Positions 34,328 through 46,268 of a stretch of 64,000 nt of DNA are shown piece by piece; within the stretch, counting starts at the first letter, position 1, and each line of letters begins with the position of its first letter. The notes beneath the pieces were generated by a model. That model did not search any database. It had not been told where the DNA came from and was given only the letters and a program-made list of their open reading frames with translations. The stretch covers positions 39,632-103,631 of the forward strand of contig ARYC01025602.1 in NCBI GenBank assembly GCA_000711775.1, in the 5' to 3' direction. Both the position numbers and the translations under genes were made by a program. Source of the stretch: Oxytricha trifallax (Eukaryota > Ciliophora > Spirotrichea > Sporadotrichida > Oxytrichidae).

Positions 34328-37197
34328 ATGAGTAGCAATTAAACCATACACTCCGACTTGCTTACTCAAGATTCAGATTAGGTATAAAATTAGAGAAAAT
34401 AAAGACAGCAGCAACCTTAAACATAAAGAATGCCATTAAAAGATAAATTAGTGCTAGGGCCTATAGAAAAATATCAAAGATATAGTAAGAAACTATTAAA
34501 GCGAATTCTTTATATAACTTTTTATTATATAGATAGGTTTCCATATAAGCTTTTGACATAAATAGCTTTGGTATTTTTCACAACAATACAAGTGGAATAT
34601 ATTCTGAGTGAAACTAGTTTCCAAAATAGCGCGTAATAAATCGTATTTTATCATATGTTTCTTGATCCTTAAGTAAGACAAATTAAGATTAAAATTAAAG
34701 TCATATTTTATGTTTTTAGGAGAACTATAATGGAGATATACCAAGCTATAAGAATTTGTTTAATTTCAAAGAATTTCACAAATTAGTAGATGATTCAATC
34801 AATAGATTTTTTGCTTTAGAAGATGATCCAGATAGTCTCGAAGACTATGAATATATGTATGCAAAATAATTTTCACAGTTTGATTATTTAACAATAATTT
34901 ATTAGATACTTGAACGGTAACAAAGTCATACCAACTGCTTATATGTATTACACAACTTAAAGTTACGATAATTAAGCTCCTTTACATTTCACTCTTGAGC
35001 CTGGAAATTTGGGCTATTTTAGTCAGGATTACATAGATAATGGAGAGTTAAAAGTAATTACATTAATGATTTAATAACACAAAACATATATAGAAATTAG
35101 TACTAGCACTTGATAGCTGGGAAATTATATATAGGGTTAAGTAGATCTTGCCTGAATAAAGTCCAGCTGAAGCCAATTGCTATGATTGGACAGTCAATTA
35201 TTCCATAATTTCAAATGATTATATATTTTAAATTAAAATTAAATTATAATTTAATTTTAGAATAGCAATTTAGATTTGCATAGCACAGTGCAATCCAAGT
35301 AAAACTTAAATTCAATAGAAATCCATGCTCAAGTGAGGTTTAATTAAGTTGGAACAGATTAATCTGGCTTCACTTCTTAGTGTTCATACTAGCGCTAGTT
35401 CATCTTATTCTAACTATCAGGTAAAATATCACTCAGACTTTAATTATTGCATGATTATAGATACATCTTTTAAATAAAGAAAAGGTATCAGTAGCTCAAA
35501 AACAAACATAAGAAATTGTTGAATAAGTAATCACCTGTGGATAGTCCAAACTTCCCTATTAGCCCAAGAGACAAGCATGTAATATATTTAGATTTAATAA
35601 ATATACTCATAATAGATTTAAAGTATAAGCGATATTTCTGGAGCAAACAGAAGTTACTTAAAGTTTAACTCTAAAAATGCTCAACCTTAAGTTTAAATAA
35701 AAAGAAGAGCAACTATTACATCAATGAATAACAATGATTTTAGATAACTCTCCGATGATTTTCATTCAAAGAAACAGAATATTTACTTATCTGATTAAGA
35801 TGAATAATTCTAATATTTTAATACTATTTATTACAATTTAATGAGGGGTCTGAAGATAATATCATTAGAAGCTTTTTAGATTAATCAAAGAAGTAAAAAG
35901 ATTGGCATGAATTGGGACTTTGGGATAAACTAGCAATAGTAAATTTCTGGGTAATAGTGCTAATTCTCTCTGACTTCTTGATACTCTCTGGGATAATAGA
36001 TTTTTAATTGTTAAAATTTTATACAAGAGGAATATTTTTATAAATAAATATAAATTAGAGATAGAAAAAATTACTTTCAAAATAATATGCATTATTTAAT
36101 TATTTTATTTTAAGCTTAAGTAATTCAATTTAGCCACTAATTTACAGGTTTTTTTAAATGTAAAAAAAATAAATTTTAAAGGATATTTGTCCCCCTTCTC
36201 TGGAACAACAATTTTTATATTCATTGAAGATAAAGAAATAGCGAATGCTGAGATATTTCTGGGTTTTGGTTGCTTCTTTTGCTGGTGCTCCCTCCCAAGC
36301 TACCTACATCAAACTTCCCAGTATTCTTTGATAAATCGTACTATATCTTACACTCTTCCAGTGGTACTGAGAGCAATGTCTGGCATTATTCCTTTATTTT
36401 TTGGTTTTGCTTTTCTAGGACTTTGTCTATTTTGGGATTCATCCAGATTCAAAACCCTAAATTTATCATTATTTACCTGTTTCGCCATGATGCAAGCTGA
36501 CTCTCTTCTAGACATATTTTATTAAATCACTGCCTTCAGATTTTTACTTGCTATTGTTTTTATGCTGGTGTTTGTGTTCTGCGGTATAGTGTAAGATTAT
36601 CAATAAAGTAAAAATAACTTATAGCATCGTATAAAACGTTTTCTTGATTATGATTGAACATGGTTTCTTGGGGGTGAAGTACAGTAAGAGCTATGATTGG
36701 CTATAAAATAAGTACAAAGATTAGATTTAAACACAGAAAAATCAACTATTAAATCGATCAAATACCATCGGAGAACAAGGTAGTGAGAAACATAAAACTT
36801 AAGTTGACTAGGTTTCTCAACTTATCGATAATAAAAGTTACCTTGAAGATGGGTTTTCTGAATTTGAGAACGATTAAAAAGCGTTTAGATAAAGGTTTTA
36901 ATAGAGCTTGAAGTATCGTAGGATTGGCACTTAAGTCAATAATAGAGGACTTCTCTTTCAGAATTCTGAATTAAATTTAATTATTTATATTTTAAATAAA
37001 TTATTCTATATTTAGCGATAAAACTTATGTAGTAGGGGATGATTAGAGTACATTAATGAACTTGAATGATAATTAACTTTAAGGCTACTTGAGTAAAAGA
37101 GAAATATAAAGTAAGATAAATTCAATAAACTAATCTAAAAATTGTAGAGGATTAAAATTAGAAGATATTAACAGATTTAATACATGAAGAATCTGAT
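34328..37197 (+). CDS. Mucolipin (TRPML)-like cation channel, copy A
   Basis: ATG 34,328, TGA 37,195-37,197. Landmarks: N-terminal VLGPIEKYQRYSKKLLKR and first membrane segment FPYKLLTQIALVFFTTIQV; a lumenal part with CYDWTVNY; WNRLIWLHFLVFILALVHLI; and S4-S6 with IEDKEIANAEIFLGFG, LPVVLRAMSGIIPLFFGFAF then LGLCLF, and pore helix/filter SLFTCFAMMQADSLLDI. The order and motifs match TRPML channels of acidic organelles. The filter reads QADSL where copy B has NGDSL and animal TRPMLs NGDDM. One 202-bp IES (35,995) and about seven small introns. The tail is acidic and polar. Tandem with copy B. Confidence 0.72.
35995..36196. other. IES, 202 bp, pointer TCTCTGG
   Basis: TCTCTGG at 35,995-36,001 and 36,197-36,203. 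Removing 202 bp joins DFLILS to GTTIFIFIEDKEIANAE in frame, matching copy B (IFLITGTVLYVSNELRNIDI). Unremoved, the frame runs into AT-rich nonsense. Confidence 0.85.
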
Positions 37198-37323
37198 AGT
37201 CAAAATGATTGATTTGGTTAATTTTCACATATTATTTTAAGCTACTAATAAATGAATAGTTATTAACCCAATGTATAAAATAATTTAATAGAGAATTTTT
37301 CTTATAGATTAAAATATTTTAGT

Positions 37324-40300
37324 AATGGAAGTAGATCAGTCAACTTAGCAATAGTCACTGACCAGTTCTTTCATTGAAAGAACAAATATACTCATAATTA
37401 TTTTATTTTTTAGTAACAAAGTAATGGGGATAGAGCATAGTGCAAACCAATAAACAAGAAATGCCATTAAGATCCAAAGTTATGATGGGACCAATTGAAA
37501 AGTACAAACATTACAGTAATAATTACAAATTTCTCAATAACTCCTAAATTATAGACAGATTCCCTTGGAAACTATTAATACATGTGCTCTTACTTATTCT
37601 GACATCAGCACAGATTATCATAATCGTAGATAATACTGGAGATTATTCAAGAGTTTAAGAGATTTAGTTCCTCTATCAGTTTCTTGATAGTGATGTACAA
37701 ATAAAATTATTATGTTCTTAAATTGCCTTATATAGACTAGCTACAAGGAAGAAGCGACAAATCACTATAAATACATATTCAACTTGAAAGACTTGTAGAA
37801 GTTTGTTGAAAAATCTATTTAAAGCTATTATAGTATAGAGAGCCCGGAAAATTTAGAGGAATATGGCTTATTGTAAAATATCATATTTTATATAATGATT
37901 TAGGAAGCATGAAAATGCAAAGGGAGATCTGATACCGATTCCGTTAAATTTGGAAAGTGAATTCTTACCAGGTTGGGATACGAAACTGTTTACGCAAATT
38001 TATAATTTAACCGATTAAAACTATGGCCCTTTCAATTTAACAAACTTGAAGGATGGAGTACTGAAGAAATACGTGAGATTTGTTCAACGATTCCAAATAA
38101 GATATAAGATTAGAGAATTTTTACCTCAATCTGCTATGCCTGACGCCAGTTGCTACCAATGGATTATAATTTAAAAATTTGAATTTGAGCAGAGATCTAC
38201 AATAAGAGTCGACCTGGATTACGAAAGAGAGTCGTGTTTCAAGAGCGATTAATTAAAATCCTGGAATAGGTTAATATGGATACATTTAGGTGTAATTTTC
38301 TTTGGAAGTCTGTACATTGCACTTACGATTAAGTACATCATTTAAATCAGCAAGAAATATAATGAGCTTAGAACCATTCATAAGTAAAATGCTGTTATTG
38401 ACTCAGACGATTTAAGCGGACTTAATTACCTGCCTCAAAGTTATAACAATTAAATTGAAAAGCTAGATGGGTCAAGGAAAAACTCAGACGATCTTCATGA
38501 TGAATTTAATTTGGAGGGTCGTAATTAACTAGTAAGTAAATAATTATTGTATTACCATTTTTTCATAGAGAAAATCATACTTAAAGATCAATGGAAAGAA
38601 TAGAAATTTATTGACTAAAGAATAATTTCCAAACAAAAATATTAGGAATTAAAGATTTGGGATTTAAAATGAAGATTCTTAAGATGAAGATTTAATTGAA
38701 GATTATTATAATTAAACATTAATTTATTTAACATATAATTTTTAGGCATGATATCTTACAATCCTTGTACTAATATCTTTTTAACTACAATTTTAATAAT
38801 GTTTTCTAGTATAATCTTTTTTTAGAAATCATCAATAATATTAATTAAATGTTTTCTTAACCTCATTTAATAATAAATAAAAGCAGAATAAGAGGTTTAT
38901 TTTAAAAAATAAATATATAAAAGGCATTTTAAAGAATTTAATCTTTTTTCCCAAAAAAAGCATTTGAAAAAATAAATTGAAAATTCTTATTTATTTAAAT
39001 AAAAAGATAGAAAATATACTCAAAACAACCCTTTTATATTTTATGTTATTAATAAGATTATAATCAGGATGCTTTACAAAATTCTAAGAAACCTGCTGAA
39101 ACTAAATTGCAATTGGACTAATTCTTAGACGAAGGAGAAGAACTCGACTAATCTATCATGCAATAGAGTACAAAGGGATCTTTTGCAACTAATGATTTTG
39201 GAAGAATGATGTAGAGAACAAACGGAATTGAATGGAATAAGTTAGGATTGTGGGAGAAAGCAAAGCTTTTTAATAAATGGTCAATTGTCTCTTTGATATC
39301 CAATATATTCTTGATAACTGGAACTGTACTTTATGTTAGCAATGAATTAAGAAACATTGATATCGCTGAAGTCTTTTTAGGTTTTGGAAGTATGTTATGC
39401 TGGGTCTCTTTTTCTAGGTATCTTGAAAGTTCAAATTAGTACACTTTCGTAAATAGAACTATGAGATAGGCAATGCCTGTAGTAATGAGAGCTATGGTTG
39501 GAATAATACCATTTTTTGTTGGTTTTGCATTCCTTGGCTTATGCTTGTTCTGGGAGACTAGGAGATTTAACTGCCCATCTACAGCATTTTTCACACTATT
39601 TGCAATGATGAATGGAGACTCGTTAACAGAAATACATAGTGACCTCTCTTACTCAAAATTCTTGATTGGAAACTTATTCATGTATATCTTTGTATTCATT
39701 AGTATATGGTAATAATTTTTCACTTTTGCCTTACCTCTTAAATAGTGTGATTTAGAACGTTTTCATCACAATAGTGGAAGATGGCTACTTGAGTATAAAA
39801 TACAAATCAAGCTATGACTGGCTATCCTAAAAATACGATCAGCCCCATCAATTATAAATGCAAAGGGAACCTGAATTTAAAGATTTCAACAATACTTAAG
39901 AAAACGATAACTCCTAGAGGAGGACTTCTGTAGACTTATACAATAAAGACTTGCTAGATAAACTAAATGAAAGATTCAAAGAGGGCTATTTTGATGAGAA
40001 GGAGAAAAGTTCCTAAACAAAGAAAGAAATTAAATGTAAGGATTAGGAATTAATTTGTAATTTTTTCATATTGTAGAATCAAAAAGTAAAAGGTTGATGA
40101 ATGATCTACTTGATAAGGAAGAGGAAAGTGTACTAAGTTTGTACTATGAATAGAATTAAAGTTTAGATCAAGAATTTGATATTGATGAATAAGAAAAATA
40201 AATAAAAACCTAGTTGAAGGAAAATCTAAAGCAAATCCAGACGAATTATCTAGTTGTAAATGAGGAAATATCATCGTAAGAATTATCTAATAGAAAGTTC

Positions 40301-40384
40301 AGGCTTTTAGAAATTATAGATTCTCTATAAATGGAACTCATAATACAGAGACAAGAAATACTGAATCATAAAATAATCGAATGA
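37324..40384 (+). CDS. Mucolipin (TRPML)-like cation channel, copy B
   Basis: ATG 37,324 (MEVDQSTQQQSLTSSFIERT), TGA 40,382-40,384. Homologous to copy A throughout: MMGPIEKYKHYSNNYKFL, FPWKLLIHVLLLILTSAQII, lumenal CYQWII, WNRLIWIHLGVIFFGSLYIA, S5-pore-S6 MRAMVGIIPFFVGFAFLGLC, FFTLFAMMNGDSLTEIHSDL, LIGNLFMYIFVFISI, then QNVFITIVEDGYLSIKY. The NGDSL filter keeps the N-G-D of animal NGDDM. A 352-bp IES (38,705) and several small introns. The C-tail is long and acidic (KEEESVLSLYYEQ then NQSLDQEFDIDEQE). Likely a Ca2+/cation channel of endolysosomal or contractile membranes, from the family. Confidence 0.78.
38705..39056. other. IES, 352 bp, pointer ATTATAAT
   Basis: ATTATAAT at 38,705-38,712 and 39,057-39,064. 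Removing 352 bp joins EDLIEDYYN to QDALQNSKKPAETK in one frame. The insert is very AT-rich and has no gene. Confidence 0.8.
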
Positions 40385-40483
40385 TCATTTAATTTAATCT
40401 CTTTTTCAATTAATTTTCATTCTATCACTTTATCATACAAGTGTCTTGATCAATAATTAATCATTAGTTAATTTATATTAAGT

Positions 40484-43400
40484 ATGTCAAGTTAGGGAAC
40501 GCTTTTATAAAAGAGATAAAGAGCTACTTCAGGAAACTCTGTTGACTCCTTCAAAAAGTAAATTGCTAAACAAAATGATATGATCGAGGACGCACAGATC
40601 TCAAATACAAATAGGAAATTGCACTAAAACATCTAAGATAAAGATAATGAAATCAATCATTCACTACTCTTTGAGCCTTACAGAGCATTTGGCTATTACA
40701 CCTCAGACATTCCATTTTGCATTTTCAAGAGTGATTAAGACATATTGCTTGCTACTAGTGTAGGTGGACATGCATTTTACGTTTACAATACAACTAAACT
40801 GAATCTGGTTTACATGTCTAGATTCATTGAGAATGAAATTATATGGATAGAAGCATCTCAAGATGGCTTCATATATACTGCATTAGATGATAACTCAATA
40901 GTATCGTGGAAGAAAATGCATAAAACTAATTAATACATAGGTCACACTAAACCTATCATAAAGTTCTTGTTAGCATCAGAGTTTATTTTCTCTTTGGCTC
41001 AAGATGGTGAATTCATCATTTTCAACTTAAACTGTTATAAATTTCTGTGGAATTATTTACATGTAAGCTCTATTTTCTTATTGATTTTCTTTGCGTTATA
41101 AGAATATATTATAAAATTAACTTAAAGACAGGTTCAGTTATTAAGAAGCTTAATTATGCCCTCAAGTTTAATGTTATGATCCATCCAACGACATATGTCA
41201 ACAAACTTCTCTTTGCATCAGACAATAAAATTGAGCTCTGGAATGTGATTGATGACTAAAAGATTTATGAATTCAAGAATATTACAGAAGGAAAAGAGCA
41301 TTGCAAAATAACTCAAATAGTTTAAACTCCAGTAGTTCACACTGCTGCTGTTGGATTCTCAGATGGAGAGATTAGATTAGTCAATCTACAATACGATTAA
41401 GTATTGTTTTCATTCCATTAAACTGATGGTGGAGTGTAAAGCCTTGCTTTCTCCACAGATACTACTCTTGGATTAAGTTTAATGGCCAGCTCAAGCAAGA
41501 ACTCAGAAGGTGATTAGAGCATTGTATTTTGGGATTTGAACAGACAAAAGATTTACTCAATACTTTAGCTTCCACATAATGGAAGATAAATTTCTCACTT
41601 GCAATTCATAGCTAACGAACCAATATTAATTAGTTCTTCAGAAGACGATAATTCATTGAAGATGTGGTTTTTTGAGAAGGGTCTCACTCAGCCAAGATTA
41701 TTGAAAGAGAGATGCGGACATGCCGAACCTCCTCATAAAATTAGATTCTATGGAGGGAAAGATGATCCGGTCAATCAAGGAGCTAGAAATATAATATCTT
41801 GCTCTAAAGACGGTCAACTAAGAGATATAAGCTTATTAAATGAATTCTAAAGCATGAACTTCTCAAAGAAAAATTATAAATTTATTATTCTTTCATATAT
41901 TAAATTTGACAAGATCAGAGCTCAATAGAGATTAAGGAGATGATGGCTTCGGAGCTGTAACTTAGTTCGACTTTTGTGAATTCAGAGAAAGAGATTGGCA
42001 AAATGTTCTAACTTGTCAAGACAGAAGCAAAGTACCATTCCTTTGGTCATATGCTAATCATTCCATCTCTAAAGTTCCTGTTGAGAATATTTATCCTAAA
42101 TTTAGAGTCTCAGCTGTAGCTGTAAGTTAATGTGGTAATTTTGGAATACTAGGGTATGAAAATGGCCATTTGTAGAAGATCAATTTACAGAGTGGAAAAG
42201 ATAGAGGAATTATTTATTTAATATAATTTATTATGAACTTTTATCAATAAGCTTCAAGGATAAACTGTACATTCTCAATAAGTCACAGGAGTTGGCATTG
42301 ATGCTTTGAATAAAATAATGATTACAGCTTCTCTCGACTGTACCATTAAATAATGGGATTTCTTTAGAAGAGAACTTATGCGCTCATTCTCAACTGAGTA
42401 TCCAATTGAAAATCTAGTCTACAACAGACTGAATGATCTTATTGCTTTTTCCTCAGCTGATATTTCAATTACTATTATGAACGTCAAGACTAATATCCTC
42501 AAAGTCAGAGAATTCAAAGAGGTAGCTTCAAACAAAATAACTGATCTATGTTTCTCTCAACCAGACTCAAAATACATTATGTGCTCTTCTCTAGATAAAT
42601 CAATCAAGGTATGGGATATTCTTACGGGATAGCTTATTGATTGGATTTAATTTAGAAATGCTCCACTCTCAATTGATTTTTCACCTTCTGGAGAGTTCCT
42701 TGCAACCTCACATATCGGCTCAAAAGCAGTTTATTTATGGTCAAACAGACAGCACTTCCAAAATATAATAATCTCTGGATCTCCTAAACAACCAATTTAA
42801 ATTGACTTGCCTACACTCTCTGAAACTGAGAATGTAAAGAAGAGCCATAAAGATTTCTACAATGAAGATCAAAAGAATCTAACTAATCACATTGAAGAAA
42901 AGGGGTTAATTTAGCTAAAGTTTAAAGAGCTTGATGAAGAATTAAAGTTAGTATAAAATCAGAGAAACTAGTATCTCTAGTTATCGAATCAACCATACTC
43001 AAAATGGTAAGCTATTTAATTATGAAATTCATTTTATTATTTACAACTTGGAATAAATTAAGGAGAGAAATAAGCCACTATTACCAAAGAAAGAACTTCC
43101 AAAAGCTCCTTTCTTCCTTTTCGATTTAGATAAGGTGCTCGCCGATAATGATGCTACTCCAGATTTGCTTAAGGAGAAACTTTTCTCAAAACAAAACAAA
43201 GGGGATCAGACTAGCTAAGCAAAGAAAGATTCAGAAAGCAGGAAATTAAAGTCTATACTAAACCAAAAGCCCATCAAGTGGAATGATGTAAATGATTTGT
43301 TCAAGAGCCTAAGTCCAAGTGGAATTGAATTAGAAATCATTAGTCTGGCTACTTTCGATTTTGACAAGTCAGGTTCAAATCCTAATCAAAATGTAAGCAT

Positions 43401-43670
43401 AGTTCTATTATTTAATCTAATTTTTAGCTTTCTTCTTTGATGGAATTCTTTATCCAACAACTCAGAGCAAAGAAGGACAGTGACTTTATTTAATCTCTTG
43501 TCAACTGTTTCATAAGAATTCATTATGATATTTTGATTGAAGACGAAGATCTAATGAATAAAGTAAAGACAATAATGAATGAGAGTGAAAAGAATCATGA
43601 TGAACTCGAAAATCTAATTAATCACAACATTTGCATGATTTCTCATTTTGTTGATATTCAAATGCATTGA
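40484..43670 (+). CDS. UTP21: U3 snoRNP / small-subunit processome protein UTP21 (WDR36)
   Basis: ATG 40,484, TGA 43,668-43,670. The N-terminal LLFEPYRAFGYYTSDIPFCI matches UTP21 (FxPYRALGxVxxxxPF). WD40 repeats follow through 42,800 (IIFNLNCYKFLWNYLH; IELWNVIDD; SSLDKSIKVWDILTG; GSKAVYLWSNRQH). The UTP21-type C-terminal domain is also present: PFFLFDLDKVLADNDAT and LMEFFIQQLRAKKDSDFIQ then SLVNCFIRIH. Introns of 40-70 bp occur at about 41,060, 41,870, 42,220, 43,010 and 43,395. The family works in the nucleolus in 18S rRNA maturation and is essential in yeast. Confidence 0.8.
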
Positions 43671-43822
43671 GCTTCATGAATATCGATTAACTTAATTAAT
43701 TCAATATTTATTCAGTTTTATCATCGATAATTATGACTGATTGATTCTCTTAGTGTAATTAATTTGAAATTAATAACCTATAATATATTTTTTGTATTAA
43801 AATTGCTTTGCAATTGTCTCTT

Positions 43823-45531
43823 ATGTATCGCAGAAAACCTACTGTTACTCCCTCAAAGATATTGACAAGATCTCTTTACAAGTAATCTCAAGACCCCTCA
43901 TACTATAATTCTTAAGTTATATAAAAGCTTAAGGAGAATGAATTCGATTCTGATGATGATTATGATGAACGCTACTGTAACAATCGAAAGAATACACCTA
44001 AAAGAACTCCAAAAGCTAAGAAATCTAAGGCGATTTTAAAGAAAAAATCTGTTCACAATTCTGACCATCAAACTTCAAGAAACTTCATGACTTACCAAAA
44101 TTTAAAAACTTGTTAAGAGTAGTGCGATGAAAACTAGGAAGAATTTATTCAATATGTGCCTTTGAAAGATTCTGAAAGTGTTCTATTTAGGGATTTATAT
44201 AAAAAATATTAATTTATATAATTGATATTATTCCTTAATTCCCATTATAAATTTTTATATATTAAATATAGATCCCCCACTTGCTAGAGATTGTATCAGT
44301 ATCTTTTTATAAATTTAATCAAAAGCTAGGAGTAGAACTATGATTACTTAAACTCCCAGGATTAGAGAAAGTTGACTCAATCTTTTCACTCACCACAAAT
44401 GAATGAAGAGTTATTCGGTCACCCCTAATTAATAAGCAATAGATTACAGGGAAATAGATCAGCCAGCCCTAAAACTCATTTTTAATTTTTATACTCAAAG
44501 ATAAGGAGTATCTTAGAGAAGAGGGACACCTTTTAAAATTCGAGATGTAAATGACCTTGAGAGAAAACATTCAAACTATCAGCAAATTAATAAAAAGTTT
44601 CATTTCATTTTTTTAGCAAGTTACCATTCATGACACTTAGAGCAATTACCTTGATTTGGAGCAGCAAACTCAACCAGAGTTTTAGTAGAGACCAGCTTTG
44701 TCTCGAATGACTTCAACCTAAAATGCAAGAGTTTAGTTTCATTAATTTGAATAGCCTGCTTAAGAGTTTCATTAATTTTAAATAATTTTCTGATGTTTCA
44801 AAATCATGACGCCAGAAGATCTTTGTACAATTAGACTCTAATTGACAAAAATCTTCTTGGACATGAAAAACAACAGTTAGACTTGATAATTACAATGAAT
44901 TAATTATTTATTAATGATCTTAGAAGACATCAAAGGTTTTTCATGTGACATCAAGGATATTCTAAGAGTTGACAAAGTTCTCGAGTAGATAAAGTCGTAG
45001 CTTCTCCTTCCAACTATAGAAAATCTTGAGATATTCTAGTTTGAAATGAATGAAGCACTTATGATTGATACCCTATTTTGTGTGACTGATGATGGAGTAG
45101 AAGTCAATTAGACAATTTCTGAAAGATTACATCAAGCATAGACAGAACATCAAGCCTTCTTGATTGAGCAAAGAAAGTTTCTTTCAATTTATGAGAAGGA
45201 AAAGAGAAGAACTATGCATATTAAAAAAGAGCAAAACTAAGCCTTTGAAGACATCATGAAAGTTTTGCTGAGAGTTTAATTTGAAAGCACTTTGAGTTTC
45301 GAAAATCTGATTGCTTTTATTGACAAGTTCTTCATTGATTACCAACACAAAGTAATGGGTTTGAACAGGAAACAGTTTGAAGTTTGGAAATCTATTATGA
45401 GCGAGAATTTATTGCATTTTACTGTGATGACAATAGTATGCAATGAGTATGGAAAAATCGATATGAGAGTTGAAGTAGTTGACCAGTTCAAAGAAACTGT
45501 GAGAGTTTCATTCTTGAAAGTATGCTTTTGA
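43823..45531 (+). CDS. Unknown protein with helical C-terminal domain
   Basis: ATG 43,823 (MYRRKPTVTPSKILTRSLYK), TGA 45,529-45,531. The basic N-terminal part has NNRKNTPKRTPKAKKSKAIL. AT-rich introns are needed at about 44,205-44,270, 44,570-44,620 and 44,770-44,915, though none could be fixed to the base. The final 200 residues are well formed: DIKGFSCDIKDILRVDKVLE, LPTIENLEIFQFEMNEALM, TEHQAFLIEQRKFLSIYEKE, LNRKQFEVWKSIMSENLLHF. No known family recognised. Confidence 0.5.
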
Positions 45532-45849
45532 ATAAATTTGAAATAGATTTGTGAGAAGGTATGTTAAATTCAGCAAGAGTTATTTTATAATTTTCAGTAA
45601 GTTTGTTTGAGATTTTTCTAATTAGTTTAATATTATTGATAAAATCAATGAAAAATATTTAAAATGAATGTTAATTTGTTAAAGTTAAATATGGTTTTTG
45701 ACATTAAAGTGATTATGATTATCAATTATTTAAATTTATTGCAAGCTTACTGAGAGAGGAAGTTAATCCAAAAAAACTTTTGCTAGAACCAGCTGTGCTA
45801 TAAAACTTTATATATTGTGTTATAAAATTTAATTGATAATATTAAGATC

Positions 45850-46158
45850 CATCTTATTGCTTTAAAATGGGTCTTAACTGATAGATGAAGAAAAATATCC
45901 TGAATTATTACATTCAGAGTTGAATTTCTATCTCATCTTTTATTTTGTTAAATTCAACTTTTCATCATAGTATTCTTATAATTATTGTCTCTCCTTTCTA
46001 ATTGACTCTTCATTATCTTCAATTACTTTTTAATTTTATAAATATTCAGACTCTTTGTCTTTTAACTGAGTTTGTAATTCACTATGTTACTCTAACTCCT
46101 TCTTTAAAGCCAATCTACTCTTTCTAAACCATTATATTTTTTAATTATTTTCAATCAT
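45850..46158 (-). CDS. Small coiled-coil protein, borders uncertain
   Basis: ATG 46,156-46,158 (MIENNQKIQWFRKSRLALKK) followed by a heptad-like stretch (ELEQHSELQTQLKDKESEYL; EESIRKERQQLQEYYDEKLN) to about 45,890. Further downstream the frame stays open in AT-rich DNA without coding character, so the true end is not known and may involve an intron. It lies convergent to the preceding gene. No function can be given. Confidence 0.4.
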
Positions 46159-46268
46159 ATGTTTTTAGTAAGAATTAAAATAATTAAATAGTCACAAAAT
46201 TAAATAAAAGTAATTTAAAAATGCACATCGCTTCTTTTTAATTATAGTGTAGCCTACTCATAAAACAA

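Noticed and set aside
36270-36500. Second plus-strand frame in the mucolipin copy A pore region
   Set aside because: The overlapping frame encodes the conserved S5-pore-S6 sequence; this one is an out-of-frame shadow.
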